Shown here one piece after another: positions 26,501 to 35,912 of a stretch of 64,000 nt of DNA. The notes under the pieces were generated by a model. The model did no database searches. It was not told the origin of the DNA and was given only the letters and a program-made list of their open reading frames with translations. The position numbers and the translations under genes were made by a program. Location: positions 1 through 64,000 of the forward strand of contig DATKYR010000192.1 of assembly GCA_035528395.1 (NCBI GenBank), in the 5' to 3' direction. Every line of letters begins with the position of its first letter. Position 1 is the first letter of the stretch. Source of the DNA: NIOZ-UU13 sp035528395. GTDB taxonomy: Bacteria; Planctomycetota; Phycisphaerae; Sedimentisphaerales; Anaerobacaceae.

Positions 26501-26731
26501 AGTCCTTAAGCCTTTTGGTTCTATTATATAAATAAAAAGTTGTGCGTGCACCTCAAATAATATGACAAAACTTTTTCGGTGCCTGCTGTTAGGCAGGTGA
26601 GGTCAGGTTAGATTAGCTGGTTGATTTTGCCCTTTTTTAGAAAAAATGTTCAAAACCGGTTAAAAACGGCTCGGAAGTAAAAGAAAAGACATTGTGAGAT
26701 GGCTGATAATAGGAAAAAATTAAATTTTGTA

Positions 26732-26780
26732 TTGACAGGAATTTTAGTATTTTATATATTGTCTATAGAGAAACTATAGA
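26732..26780 (+). promoter_or_regulatory. Promoter and palindromic operator of the Rrf2 gene
   Basis: TTGACA (26732-26737), 17-base spacer, TATATT (26755-26760). Immediately after lies a perfect inverted repeat TCTATAG-AGAAA-CTATAGA (26762-26780), covering the expected transcription start. Position and symmetry fit autoregulation by the Rrf2 protein encoded 16 bases further on. Confidence 0.7.
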
Positions 26781-26795
26781 ATAAAAGGTTTTTAA

Positions 26796-27197
26796 ATGAA
26801 GCTAACGACAAAAAGTGAATATTCGATACTGGCACTTATCTACATAGCGCGTAACGAAGAAAATGGTTTCATAAAGATAGAAGAAATATGTTCGAAGTGC
26901 GATATTCCTAAGAAGTACATGGAGCTTTTATTCACTATCCTAAGACAGAATCGCTACATAAAAACCAAAAGAGGCGCAAGTGGCGGATACAAGTTAGCAA
27001 AGCCGGCGTCTCAAATAAGTATAGCAGAGATAATCAGATTAATGGATGGTGCCCTGGCTGCTACGTCGTCAGTTAGCAAATACTTCTTCTCTGATACGCC
27101 TTTGTCAAAAGAGAAGAAACTTATGAAGATTTTTTGGGAAATCCGTGATTATATTTCTGAAAGGCTCGAAGCCTTAAAACTATCCGATCTTGTCTAA
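26796..27197 (+). CDS. Rrf2 family transcriptional regulator
   Basis: 133 aa. N-terminal winged helix (YSILALIYIARNE; ICSKCDIPKKYMELLFTILRQ; wing KRGASGGYKLAKP) followed by a dimerisation helix. The two Cys in ICSKC lie in the DNA-binding part; the C-terminal three-Cys Fe-S cluster of IscR/NsrR is missing, so it is closer to the CymR type. Next to a sulfur-exporter-type gene, a role in sulfur or cysteine response is plausible but inferred. Confidence 0.88.
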   Translation: MKLTTKSEYSILALIYIARNEENGFIKIEEICSKCDIPKKYMELLFTILRQNRYIKTKRGASGGYKLAKPASQISIAEIIRLMDGALAATSSVSKYFFSDTPLSKEKKLMKIFWEIRDYISERLEALKLSDLV

Positions 27198-27250
27198 GAA
27201 TTTACAATGCAACTTACTTACAAACTAATTTTCATTTGGGAGGTTGTGAG

Positions 27251-28087
27251 ATGGAGTTAGCATTGTGGTTTATTGTTATGATAGTTATCGGTGCATTTAT
27301 TTGCGAGTATGTTGACTCGACTCTGGGAATGGGATATGGAACGACTCTTACGCCCGGTCTTTTGCTTGTTGGTTTTTCTCCGATGCAGATTGTGCCGGCA
27401 GTTTTGCTATCAGAGCTAATCAGCGGAGTTTTGGCGGGTTTTTTTCATCACTTCGAAGGGAATGTCAACTTAAAACCCAAGACCATGGATGTATCTAAAA
27501 TTAAAGGCATGATACACACTTATGGTTTTTTTCATGGTTTACGACATACTCTTTCCTCTGACTCGAAGATCGTGTTGCTCCTGGCGAGTTGCAGCATTAT
27601 AGGTACGATAGCAGCTGTTTTTACAGCCATTAATATTCCAACGTTCTGGCTTCAGTTATATATTGGTGTTCTCGTCATCTCGATGGGCTTAGTTATTCTT
27701 ATTTTCTATAATAAGAACTTTAGGTTTTCTTCAAAAAAGATTGTTGGTTTAGGTCTTCTTGCATCCTTCAACAAAGGTATGAGTGGTGGTGGTTACGGCC
27801 CGATTGTGACAAGCGGCCAAATTCTCTCGGGAGTCCAGGGCAAGAGTGCTGTCGGGATTACATCTTTATCGGAAGGTTTAACATGTTTAGTAGGAGTCAT
27901 TGCATATGCTCTTATCAGTACAAATCCTGTTGACTGGAGCCTTGCGCCTTATATCGTCATTGGAGCTGTATTATCGGTGCCTATTTCTGCCAAAAGCGTG
28001 AAAATTATAAACACGAAAAAACTGAAGTTAGCTATCGCCATCCTTTCAATAGCTCTGGGTATATTAACAATTGTAAAAATATTTTAG
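27251..28087 (+). CDS. TauE/SafE (DUF81) family membrane exporter
   Basis: 278 aa from ATG 27251, which has a clear GGGAGG site 7-8 bases upstream; a TTG at 27236 also reads in frame. About eight hydrophobic helices, with family signatures STLGMGYGTTLTPGLLL near the start and NKGMSGGGYGPIVTSGQ in the second half. Predicted to export sulfite, sulfoacetate or another organosulfonate/carboxylate anion. Probably under control of the Rrf2 gene 54 bases upstream. Confidence 0.88.
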   Translation: MELALWFIVMIVIGAFICEYVDSTLGMGYGTTLTPGLLLVGFSPMQIVPAVLLSELISGVLAGFFHHFEGNVNLKPKTMDVSKIKGMIHTYGFFHGLRHTLSSDSKIVLLLASCSIIGTIAAVFTAINIPTFWLQLYIGVLVISMGLVILIFYNKNFRFSSKKIVGLGLLASFNKGMSGGGYGPIVTSGQILSGVQGKSAVGITSLSEGLTCLVGVIAYALISTNPVDWSLAPYIVIGAVLSVPISAKSVKIINTKKLKLAIAILSIALGILTIVKIF

Positions 28088-28125
28088 TTTTGTTTGGAAA
28101 AATCGTTTGTCGAAAGGGACAAGAA

Positions 28126-28398
28126 ATGTCTGTGTTACCGGAGTCTGCTGTCTTTTTCGAAGAAAGTATTGTGAATTTGGAGGACTGGAAGCTCAAGCAG
28201 TTAGCAAGCGCAGGCCGGAGCTTAGTCGATGGGAGTCGAGGGCTGTATGCCTTTATCGAATCAGGTGGCCGTCAGAACAACCACTTCCTGATAACAATTG
28301 GATCGACGCGAAACGTCCCGTTGTTTAAATATGATGCTGCTATTATAAGCCCATACAAGTCTCTGAGACTTTTATGCCGGTTCATGAAGCAACTATGA
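28126..28398 (+). CDS. Small protein, tandem paralogue family, copy 1
   Basis: 90 aa from ATG 28126 (AAAGGGA ribosome site 6 bases upstream), not the TTG at 28090. No family recognised. It shares a pattern with the next two genes: a hydrophobic FF near residue 10, an acidic residue pair, W-x-L-x-x-(I/L)-A-x-A about residue 25, (V/L)-x-x-x-x-G about 40, a central F(I/V) strand, and N-(V/L/I)-P-L near residue 65. The most diverged copy, without the ATVV and KE ending. No signal peptide or membrane helix; probably cytosolic. Confidence 0.7.
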   Translation: MSVLPESAVFFEESIVNLEDWKLKQLASAGRSLVDGSRGLYAFIESGGRQNNHFLITIGSTRNVPLFKYDAAIISPYKSLRLLCRFMKQL

Positions 28399-28439
28399 TA
28401 AGTTAGAATTCGACTTTTAGACATCGAAAGGAGATAGAT

Positions 28440-28715
28440 ATGCCACCTTCAACAAAATCAAGAATCTTCTTTGATGAGAATACCATCATCGCTGAAAAAT
28501 GGAGTCTCGATCGGATAGCAAAAGCGGCCCACCCGTTACTTCCTTTAGACCCAGGTTACAATATCTTTATTAAGTTAGACCACTTTTTGGGCAGGCATTT
28601 CTACTTCCTGGTCACGCTTGCCAGCGCACCGAATCTACCTTTGGAGGTATGGGAAGCGACTGTGGTCAACGGTGATACAAATCCTCAATTTAGATGTTTG
28701 CCCCGAAAGGAATAG
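28440..28715 (+). CDS. Small protein, tandem paralogue family, copy 2
   Basis: 91 aa behind a near-perfect AAAGGAGATAGAT ribosome site. Aligns end to end with copy 3: IFFDENTI, KWSLDRIAKAAHPLLP, PGYNIFIKLD, NLPLEVWEATVV, RKE ending. Cytosolic by appearance. The strong ribosome sites of copies 2 and 3 suggest abundant products. Function unknown. Confidence 0.75.
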   Translation: MPPSTKSRIFFDENTIIAEKWSLDRIAKAAHPLLPLDPGYNIFIKLDHFLGRHFYFLVTLASAPNLPLEVWEATVVNGDTNPQFRCLPRKE

Positions 28716-28795
28716 GCCGGGTAGTTATTTTGCTCGTCTTGGTTTGAAAAATATAAATCTATTGTAAAGATCCTTGAATTGAAAGGAGCCAAAAC

Positions 28796-29065
28796 ATGTT
28801 ACTACCATCGAAACCCACGGTCTTCTTTGGTGAGGATACCATAAACTTAGATATCTGGCGACTCAAGAAGATAGCAAATGCGGCCCACTCACTGCTTCCC
28901 TCCTCCCCGGGTCATCATATCTTTGTCAAGCTGGACGACCATGTTGATAATCGCTTTCTGGTTATGCACGGCTGTACGCCAAACATACCGCTGAAGTTAT
29001 GGCAAGCAACTGTAGTCGATGAAGACGAGGAGCCACGTCTTAAGTGGATGGTCGTGAAGGAATAA
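28796..29065 (+). CDS. Small protein, tandem paralogue family, copy 3
   Basis: 89 aa with a TTGAAAGGAGCC ribosome site. VFFGEDTI, IWRLKKIANAAHSLLP, PGHHIFVKLD, NIPLKLWQATVV, VKE ending; nearest to copy 2. No recognised family. The next 230 bases to the acyl-CoA synthetase gene hold no further copy. Confidence 0.75.
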   Translation: MLLPSKPTVFFGEDTINLDIWRLKKIANAAHSLLPSSPGHHIFVKLDDHVDNRFLVMHGCTPNIPLKLWQATVVDEDEEPRLKWMVVKE

Positions 29066-29298
29066 ATTGTTTGGTATTTTCTTCTTTCTATTTTTATGAA
29101 ATGGATAAGAAGAGATTGGGTGATCTGTCTTTGTAATTACTTTTCGCTGAATTTGCCACGATTCCCCTTTGGGGGTAAATTGATGAATAATCCTGTGCAG
29201 ACTAAATGAACGATAGAGAGCTTTGCAATAGGGCGCGTTATAGTATAGAATACCTTGGTTTTTAGAGCGCTTTTAGTTTAGGAAGGATGTTTGTCTGT

Positions 29299-31398
29299 AT
29301 GGGTCTTGAGAGTTTTTTTAATCCTAAATCTGTTGCTATAGTTGGAGCATCCCGCCAGAAAAGTAAGGTTGGGTACGAAATCTTAGTTAGTATTATGGGG
29401 GCAGGGTATAAGGGTAAGATATATCCGGTTAATCCCCAGGCCGATACAATTGAAGGTTTGAAGTGCTATCCGGACCTCGAATCGATTCAACAAGTTCCCG
29501 AACTGGTGATTATTATCGTTCCAGCGAAGATTGTGCCGGCGATTATGCAGCAGTGCGCAAAGATTGGGACAAGGGCAGTTATTATTATTACTGCCGGGTT
29601 TAAAGAGGTCGGCAAAGAGGGTAGGGAGCTTGAGGAACAGATTATTCAAACCGCAAGACAAGCCGGTATCAGGGTCATCGGCCCGAACTGCCTTGGAGTG
29701 ATAGTACCGGCAAATAAGCTAAATGCCAGCTTCGGAGGTGATCTTCCCGCGGTCGGCAGCATAGCATATCTTTCGCAATCAGGGGCTCTGCTTGCAGCTA
29801 TCCTTGATATGGCTAATGCAGACGGTATCGGTTTTAGTAAGCTTATCAGCATAGGTAACAAAGCAGATATAGATGAATTAGATGTGATAAAAGCCTTAGG
29901 TGCCGACCCGGATACGAAAGTTATAGCCGGTTATCTTGAGAGCATTAGCGACGGTAATGCATTTGTAAGGGAAGCAGAACGGATTTCGCACGATAAGCCT
30001 ATACTGTTGATGAAATCCGGTGGAACAGAAGCAGGTGCAAAGGCAGCCTCCTCTCATACTGGAAGTCTTGCCGGCAGCGAGACCGCTTATGAATCTGCAT
30101 TTGAGCGTGCGGGAATCATTCGCTGTGATTCAATCAAGCAGCAGTTTGACTATGCACAGGCCTTTGCAAATCAACCGCTGCCTGCCGGTTCTCGCGTTGC
30201 AGTTATCACCAATGCTGGTGGGCCTGGAATTATGGCTGCTGACGCCATCGAGCGAAAAGGGCTTACCTTTGCGAAGATTAATGACCAGACTATGAGCAAA
30301 TTAGCATCTGAGCTGCCGCCGGCTGCCAATTTATATAATCCCATAGATGTTTTGGGAGATGCCCTGGCTGAACGCTACGAGTTTGCGTTGAGCGTTATTC
30401 TCGATGATCCAGACGTGGATATAGTGTTGGTATTGCTGACCCCGCAGGCAATGACTGAAGCTGCGGCTACTGCCGAAGTAATCGTCAATACATCCCGTCA
30501 AAAGCCCCTCAAGCCGATTCTTGCATGTTTTCTTGGAGCAAAGAAGGTGGCTGAGGGAGTAAGAATTTTACGAGAGGGGAAAATTCCCCAGTATGACGCC
30601 ACCGACAGTGCCGTTTCGGCAATCAAAGTAATGGCTAACTATGTCAGATGGCGCTCGAGACCGAAGAGGGTAGTAAAGCTGTTTCCAGTAAATCGTCGCA
30701 AGGTAGAAGGCATTATCGAAAGGCATCAGAGGCAGAAAACAAAGGATATTGGTGAGACCGAATCAAAGGAAATACTCGAAGCATACGGCTTTGTAACTCC
30801 GAAGGGTTCCATCGCAACCTCAGCCGAGCAGGCGGCGAACATTGCCAAACAATTAGGATTCCCGGTCGTATTGAAGATTTGGTCCCCTGACATATTGCAT
30901 AAATCGGATGTTGGGGGAGTGAGGATTGGTCTGGAAAACGAGCAGGAAGTTAAGGATGCTTTCGACCTGATGATGTATCGAATACCCAAAAAACGCCCAG
31001 AAGCTAATATACTTGGTGTTCTTGTGCAGGAGATGTGCAAGAGCGGGAAAGAGGTTATTCTCGGAATGAATCGTGACCCGCATTTTGGTCCTTTGATAAT
31101 GTTCGGAATGGGAGGGATAATGGTAGAGGTCCTTAAGGATGTGTCCTTTTACCTGGCGCCGCTGACGTCTGAAGAGGCAAAGCAAATGCTCATTAACACA
31201 AAAACGTACCAGATTCTCAAAGGGGTACGCGGCGAGGAGGGTGTGGACATAGAAGCGATAGCCGAAGGCTTACAAAGACTTTCCCAGTTGGTTACGGAAT
31301 TTCCTCAGATTCGGGAGATGGACATAAATCCCTATGTGGTAGGTCCTCAGGGCACAACGCCGATTGCAGTTGATGCGAGGATAAGCTTGGAAGGATGA
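29299..31398 (+). CDS. acd: Acetate-CoA ligase (ADP-forming), fused alpha-beta
   Basis: 699 aa from ATG 29299; ATG 29287 also reads in frame but has its ribosome site directly against it. Converts acetyl-CoA (or another acyl-CoA) + ADP + Pi to the acid + ATP, reversibly. Alpha part (about 1-465): CoA-binding fold (VAIVGASR, GPNCLG), then SQSGALLAAILDM and the phospho-His loop SSHTGSLAGS. Beta part (about 480-699): ATP-grasp (KSDVGGVRIG, MGGIMVEVLKD, EMDINPYVVG). It gives substrate-level ATP when acetate is the end product, which suits an acetogenic-type metabolism. Two bases separate it from the next gene. Confidence 0.93.
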   Translation: MGLESFFNPKSVAIVGASRQKSKVGYEILVSIMGAGYKGKIYPVNPQADTIEGLKCYPDLESIQQVPELVIIIVPAKIVPAIMQQCAKIGTRAVIIITAGFKEVGKEGRELEEQIIQTARQAGIRVIGPNCLGVIVPANKLNASFGGDLPAVGSIAYLSQSGALLAAILDMANADGIGFSKLISIGNKADIDELDVIKALGADPDTKVIAGYLESISDGNAFVREAERISHDKPILLMKSGGTEAGAKAASSHTGSLAGSETAYESAFERAGIIRCDSIKQQFDYAQAFANQPLPAGSRVAVITNAGGPGIMAADAIERKGLTFAKINDQTMSKLASELPPAANLYNPIDVLGDALAERYEFALSVILDDPDVDIVLVLLTPQAMTEAAATAEVIVNTSRQKPLKPILACFLGAKKVAEGVRILREGKIPQYDATDSAVSAIKVMANYVRWRSRPKRVVKLFPVNRRKVEGIIERHQRQKTKDIGETESKEILEAYGFVTPKGSIATSAEQAANIAKQLGFPVVLKIWSPDILHKSDVGGVRIGLENEQEVKDAFDLMMYRIPKKRPEANILGVLVQEMCKSGKEVILGMNRDPHFGPLIMFGMGGIMVEVLKDVSFYLAPLTSEEAKQMLINTKTYQILKGVRGEEGVDIEAIAEGLQRLSQLVTEFPQIREMDINPYVVGPQGTTPIAVDARISLEG

Positions 31399-31400
31399 TT

Positions 31401-33272
31401 ATGCAGGAGTTTGACTGGAAAGAAAAATATAAAAACAGAATAGGTACAGCTTTGGCGGCGGTTAAACTGATTAAGCCGGGCAACAGTATATTTATTGGGA
31501 CCGGATGTGGCATACCACAGCATCTTGTCAACGCTTTAGTTGAACATTCCGACCACATTTACGATGCTCATATTATTCACCTGCTTACGATGGGCGCCGC
31601 TCCATATGCTGATGAGAAGTTCCGCGAGAAATTTAAGATGAACACCTTCTTTATAGCTGACAATGTTAGAGATGCTTTACAAAAAGGTATTGGAGATTAT
31701 ACGCCAATCTTTTTGTCAGAGATACCTAATGAATTTGAAACCGGAAGGATTCCCATCGATGTTGCCTTGATTTCGGTGACGCCGCCCGATGTAAACGGGC
31801 TGTGTAGTCTTGGAGTCTCTGTGGATATTGTTAAATCAGCCGCCGGCAATGCGAGGTATGTAATTGCCCAGGTCAATAGCCGTATGCCCCGAACCTTTGG
31901 GGATAGTTTCATTCATGTCGATACTATTGATATGATGGTTCCTTTTGATGAGAACATAATCGAGATTCCTATTTCTGAATCGAATGAAACTTTACGCCGT
32001 ATCGGTCAAAATATCGCCAGACTTGTCGAGGACGGCAGCACAATCGAGTGTGGTATCGGACGTATACCGCATGTACTGGCGGATTATCTGGCGTATAAGA
32101 AAGACCTTGGTATTCATACGGAGATGTTCAGCGACTGGATAATTGACCTGATTGAATCCGGGGCGATTACTTGTGCAAAAAAGTCGTTGAACAGGGGAAA
32201 GATTGTGGCAAGTTTTTGTATGGGCTCGCAAAGGTTGTATGATTTAATCGACAACAATCCTTTTTTCGAGTTTTATCCTACCGAATATGTCAATGACGTG
32301 AATATTATCTCTCAGCACGACAAAATGGTTGGAATCAATGTTGGGCTGGAGATTGACCTGACCGGACAGGTTTGTTCGGATTCGCTTGGGCACAAATTCT
32401 ATAGCGGTATCGGGGGGCAGGTTGATTTTATTCGCGGTGCGGCAAGTAGCCGGGGGGGCAAGGCCATAATTGCGATGCCTTCTACCGCAAAGGACGGCCG
32501 GGTTTCGAGAATTGTTCCGCACCTGACGGAGGGCGCCGGCGTGGTGACAACGCGAGGCGATGTTCATTATGTTGTCACTGAGTATGGCATTGCCTATTTG
32601 CACGGAAAGAGTATCAGGCAGCGCGTGTTGGATTTGATTAATATAGCGCACCCGAAGTTCAGAAAGGAATTGGTGCAGGCGGCGAAGGCCAAGAATTATA
32701 TATACCAGGACCAGATTGAGTTGTCATGGGACCAGGTGCAGTATCCTGAAGAGATCGAGCATTATGATACATTGAAAGACGGGACCGAGATATTCTTTAG
32801 GCCTATCAAACCGACGGATGAACCTTTACTGTCGGAAATGCTGTATTCGCTGAGTGAGAAGTCGGTTCAGACCCGGTATATGGCAAGGACGGTGTCTTTT
32901 CCGCATAGTGACATTCAGCGGCTGACCAATATTGATTACAAGAATGATCTTGCCATAGTGGGGTGTGTGCCGGGTGTTTCGGGCGAAGAAATTGTTGCGA
33001 TTGCCCAGTATTTTCTTGACCCGAAGACACAGGCCGCGGAGGTGGCTTTTGTAGTCCAGGATGAGTGGCAGCAGAAAGGGATGGGGACATTTTTGCTGGA
33101 CTTTATTACGCAGATTGCAAAGCTTCGCGGTGTGAAGCAGTTTTATGCGACGGTGCTTCCGAGCAATAAGCCGATGTTGGCTATTTTTCATAATTCAGGA
33201 TACAAAGTGAACACGGAATTTGATGGTGACGCATATCACATTTCGTACGATTTGATGGGCCGACGACAATAG
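31401..33272 (+). CDS. Acetyl-CoA hydrolase/CoA-transferase fused to a GNAT acetyltransferase
   Basis: 623 aa from ATG 31401 (AAGG 6 bases upstream); ATG 31395 would overlap the previous stop. Residues about 1-440 are an acetyl-CoA hydrolase / 4-hydroxybutyrate CoA-transferase type enzyme with the family's GIGRIPHVLADYL, SLGHKFYSGIGGQVDFIRGA and VVTEYGIAYL segments; the glutamate in VTEYG is the usual CoA-accepting residue. Residues about 465-623 are a GNAT domain (FRPIKPTDEP; VVQDEWQQKGMGTFLL as acetyl-CoA loop). Candidate for acyl-CoA exchange linked with protein or small-molecule acetylation. Confidence 0.9.
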   Translation: MQEFDWKEKYKNRIGTALAAVKLIKPGNSIFIGTGCGIPQHLVNALVEHSDHIYDAHIIHLLTMGAAPYADEKFREKFKMNTFFIADNVRDALQKGIGDYTPIFLSEIPNEFETGRIPIDVALISVTPPDVNGLCSLGVSVDIVKSAAGNARYVIAQVNSRMPRTFGDSFIHVDTIDMMVPFDENIIEIPISESNETLRRIGQNIARLVEDGSTIECGIGRIPHVLADYLAYKKDLGIHTEMFSDWIIDLIESGAITCAKKSLNRGKIVASFCMGSQRLYDLIDNNPFFEFYPTEYVNDVNIISQHDKMVGINVGLEIDLTGQVCSDSLGHKFYSGIGGQVDFIRGAASSRGGKAIIAMPSTAKDGRVSRIVPHLTEGAGVVTTRGDVHYVVTEYGIAYLHGKSIRQRVLDLINIAHPKFRKELVQAAKAKNYIYQDQIELSWDQVQYPEEIEHYDTLKDGTEIFFRPIKPTDEPLLSEMLYSLSEKSVQTRYMARTVSFPHSDIQRLTNIDYKNDLAIVGCVPGVSGEEIVAIAQYFLDPKTQAAEVAFVVQDEWQQKGMGTFLLDFITQIAKLRGVKQFYATVLPSNKPMLAIFHNSGYKVNTEFDGDAYHISYDLMGRRQ

Positions 33273-33280
33273 GTGTAAAT

Positions 33281-34417
33281 TTGGGAACGAAAAAATCTGT
33301 TTTTATTTATTCGCCGAAATTAGAGAATTTCAGCTATCCGTCGGATTGCCCGTTTAATACCGACAGGGCTGTTCAGGTCAGGAAGATTGTAAATTCTATG
33401 GACCTCCTGTCCGGAGAGGGCAGAAGTGAAGCATCGCCGGTGCCTGCCGAGAGACTCGTTCTGAAGAAGTTTCACTCCGCCCGTTACCTGCACGCATTAA
33501 AAACCGCTGCAAAAGGCCGATGGGATAATGAAGCACTGGAAATGGGAATCGGAACGCTGGATTGTCCGGTATTTCCGGATATGTATGACTATGCGGTCCT
33601 GGCTACCGGAGCTACCCTTACCGGCGTTAAGCTGATTCTCTCGGGTTCTGCAGGCGCGGCATTTAATCCTTCCGGTGGATTTCATCACGCATGGCCGGAA
33701 CGAGCGGCCGGCTTTTGCTATATCAACGACGTGGCCCTGGCCTGTACGGTCTTGGCTGAAGAAGGAAAGCGGGTCCTGTATCTTGATATTGATGTTCATC
33801 ATGGCGACGGCGTTGCGTATGCATTCTACGACCGTAATGATGTGATGACCATATCGTTCCACGAGAATCCCAGGACACTGTTTCCCGGTACAGGCTTTGA
33901 GAATGAAATCGGTACCGGCCGCGGTAAGGGTTACTGTATAAATGTCCCTCTCCCGGCCGGCACTTACGATGAAGTGTATATAAAGGCATTCGAGAGTATA
34001 GCCCTGCCGTTAATTACTGCATATAATCCCGATGTAATTGTTTTTGAGCTGGGGGCTGATGCTCTTGCGGGCGACCCGCTTGCACATCTGTATCTGACCA
34101 ATAATGTTTATGTTGAGATCATCGAGCATTTGTTAAGTTTTGATAAACCCATCCTTGCAACCGGCGGCGGTGGTTACAATGTCAGCAATACCGTCAGAGC
34201 CTGGGCTTTGGCCTGGAGCGTTCTTGCCGGGGCCGACAGCGGCAGTGATATGAGTCAAGCCGTCGGTGGTGTTATGCTCGAAAGTACGGACTGGCAGGGG
34301 GGGTTGCGGGACAGGGCACTTGTTGTTAGCCAGACTCAACGCGAAACAGTAGTGCCGGTGATAGAGGCGACAATAGAAGCAGTTAAGGCGAATATATTTC
34401 CAATTCACAAACTTTAG
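33281..34417 (+). CDS. acuC: AcuC-like histone deacetylase family protein
   Basis: 378 aa from TTG 33281, with AGGTG just upstream; no other start is available near the beginning of the domain. Class I HDAC-fold signatures: NPSGGFHHA (catalytic His pair), AGFCYINDVALA, DIDVHHGDGVAYAF (zinc Asp and His), SFHENPRTLFPGTG, GADALAGDPL (second zinc Asp), TGGGGYN (catalytic Tyr). In bacteria AcuC-type enzymes remove acetyl groups from lysines, notably of Acs; an acs gene lies 1.5 kb away. Confidence 0.92.
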   Translation: MGTKKSVFIYSPKLENFSYPSDCPFNTDRAVQVRKIVNSMDLLSGEGRSEASPVPAERLVLKKFHSARYLHALKTAAKGRWDNEALEMGIGTLDCPVFPDMYDYAVLATGATLTGVKLILSGSAGAAFNPSGGFHHAWPERAAGFCYINDVALACTVLAEEGKRVLYLDIDVHHGDGVAYAFYDRNDVMTISFHENPRTLFPGTGFENEIGTGRGKGYCINVPLPAGTYDEVYIKAFESIALPLITAYNPDVIVFELGADALAGDPLAHLYLTNNVYVEIIEHLLSFDKPILATGGGGYNVSNTVRAWALAWSVLAGADSGSDMSQAVGGVMLESTDWQGGLRDRALVVSQTQRETVVPVIEATIEAVKANIFPIHKL

Positions 34418-34426
34418 TTGTAAATT

Positions 34427-34531
34427 CCTGTTTTCACGGGAATGACAGTAGTGGTTTGTGATGTATGATTTGAAGAATTGTCATTCCGCACCCATTCGGC
34501 TTTGCTCAGGGCAGGCTTTGATGCGGAATCC
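34427..34531. repeat. REP-like palindromic element between acuC and the MFS gene
   Basis: CCTGTTTTCACGGGAATGACA is followed by TGTCATTCCGCA and TGCGGAAT arms (34483-34490, 34522-34529) enclosing a CGGCTTTGCTCAGGGCAGG unit of the 2160/39014 family. It lies between convergent genes, so it may also slow transcription from both sides. Confidence 0.5.
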
Positions 34532-34615
34532 AGAACTCCAATACATCTGGATTCATCAATTGAGCAGCCACAAAGCGTTAGTCGGCTAATCAACAATTTC
34601 AATTTATAACTGGTA

Positions 34616-35884
34616 TTACACTTCGGCAGTTTCGAGTTTGTGGTGTGGTGCTTTGACGAATATTGTCATTATCGCAGCGAGTATCAGTAGTGCCGAAGCG
34701 CCGTAATAGGCGATTGCAAAAGTTTGATGCTTGACATACATTGCTCCGGCGAGCTTTGCCAGCATAAAACCGCCGACACCCCAGGCGGTAAATACCAGGC
34801 CGTAGTTTACACCAAAGTTCTTCAGACCATAAAAATCTTTAGTGATAGATGGGAAAAGCGAGAGGTTTGCCCCGTAGTTTGCGCCGATGAACGCTGATAT
34901 AATCGCCATTGCGGGTATCGTCCCAAGGGCGTTTTCACCGGTTGCTCTTGAGAGCAGAAGTATTAAAAAGGCCTGAGCTACAAAGCAGATAAACATCATT
35001 GCTTTGCGACCGATTTTGTCGCTGAGCATACCTGCCAGTATTCGTCCGCCCCCATTACCTATGGCAAGCACCGCCACCAGCACGAATCCCATGGTTATTC
35101 CAACCTGTTTGTCTGCAATTGCGGCAAGTTTTGAGATGACCATAAGACCTGCACCGGCACCGCATACATATATGAACCAAATTAAATAGAATTGCCAGGT
35201 AGTGAGCATTTCTTTTGGAGAGAAATCTTTTTTCTTATTATTAGATTCAACATCCGGCTTTCTTAGTTCAGAGCTAATCGGAATATAACCTTCCGGGGGC
35301 GGCTTTAATATTTGAGCCAGGCTAACCACAACAACCAGAAATGCAATACCCAGCAGAAGTATCGCAGTCTTGAAACCGAGATTAGCAATCAACAGTGTTG
35401 TCAGTGGAGCGGCGTATACCGAAGCCAGTCCGAAACCTGAAACGACTATTCCCGCGATAAGCCCGGTCTTTGATGCAGGGAACCACTTTACTGCGGGCGG
35501 CGTTGCAGAGGCATAGCCGAATCCGATACCCGCGCCGGCCAGTATTCCAAAGCCAATGACGAAGACCATAAGGGATGTTGTCATGCTGGCAATTATGAAT
35601 CCGAGTCCGACTAAGATACCTCCTATTGTGGCCACAATGCGTGGGCTGATTTTGTCCTGCATTCTGCCGGCGGGTACCATAATCAGCGAAAAGATAAGGC
35701 AGGCGAACATATATGGTAAGGATTTATCGTCCTCATTCCAGCCCCAGTCCTCGGGTATCCGCTTGCTTATAACACTCCACGTATATAAAATTCCGAGTGC
35801 GAGATTAATACCCATTCCTGCAAACGTAATACGCCAGCCATGATGTTTATTTTCTGATTGGGTCGTTGCTATTTCTTGGCTCAT
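34616..35884 (-). CDS. MFS transporter, oxalate/formate antiporter (OFA) type
   Basis: 422 aa, twelve predicted helices. Family marks: WRITFAGMGINLALGILYTWSV at the start, PAGRMQDKISPRI between helices 2 and 3, and the ILAGMLSDKIGRKAMM loop between helices 8 and 9. OFA members move formate, oxalate, lactate, pyruvate or acetate. Downstream of acs in the same direction with an 87-base gap holding a hairpin, so an acetate or formate porter is likely here. Confidence 0.88.
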   Translation of the reverse strand: MSQEIATTQSENKHHGWRITFAGMGINLALGILYTWSVISKRIPEDWGWNEDDKSLPYMFACLIFSLIMVPAGRMQDKISPRIVATIGGILVGLGFIIASMTTSLMVFVIGFGILAGAGIGFGYASATPPAVKWFPASKTGLIAGIVVSGFGLASVYAAPLTTLLIANLGFKTAILLLGIAFLVVVVSLAQILKPPPEGYIPISSELRKPDVESNNKKKDFSPKEMLTTWQFYLIWFIYVCGAGAGLMVISKLAAIADKQVGITMGFVLVAVLAIGNGGGRILAGMLSDKIGRKAMMFICFVAQAFLILLLSRATGENALGTIPAMAIISAFIGANYGANLSLFPSITKDFYGLKNFGVNYGLVFTAWGVGGFMLAKLAGAMYVKHQTFAIAYYGASALLILAAIMTIFVKAPHHKLETAEV

Positions 35885-35912
35885 AAATATGGTCCCTTAA
35901 TTGGAAATAGAG

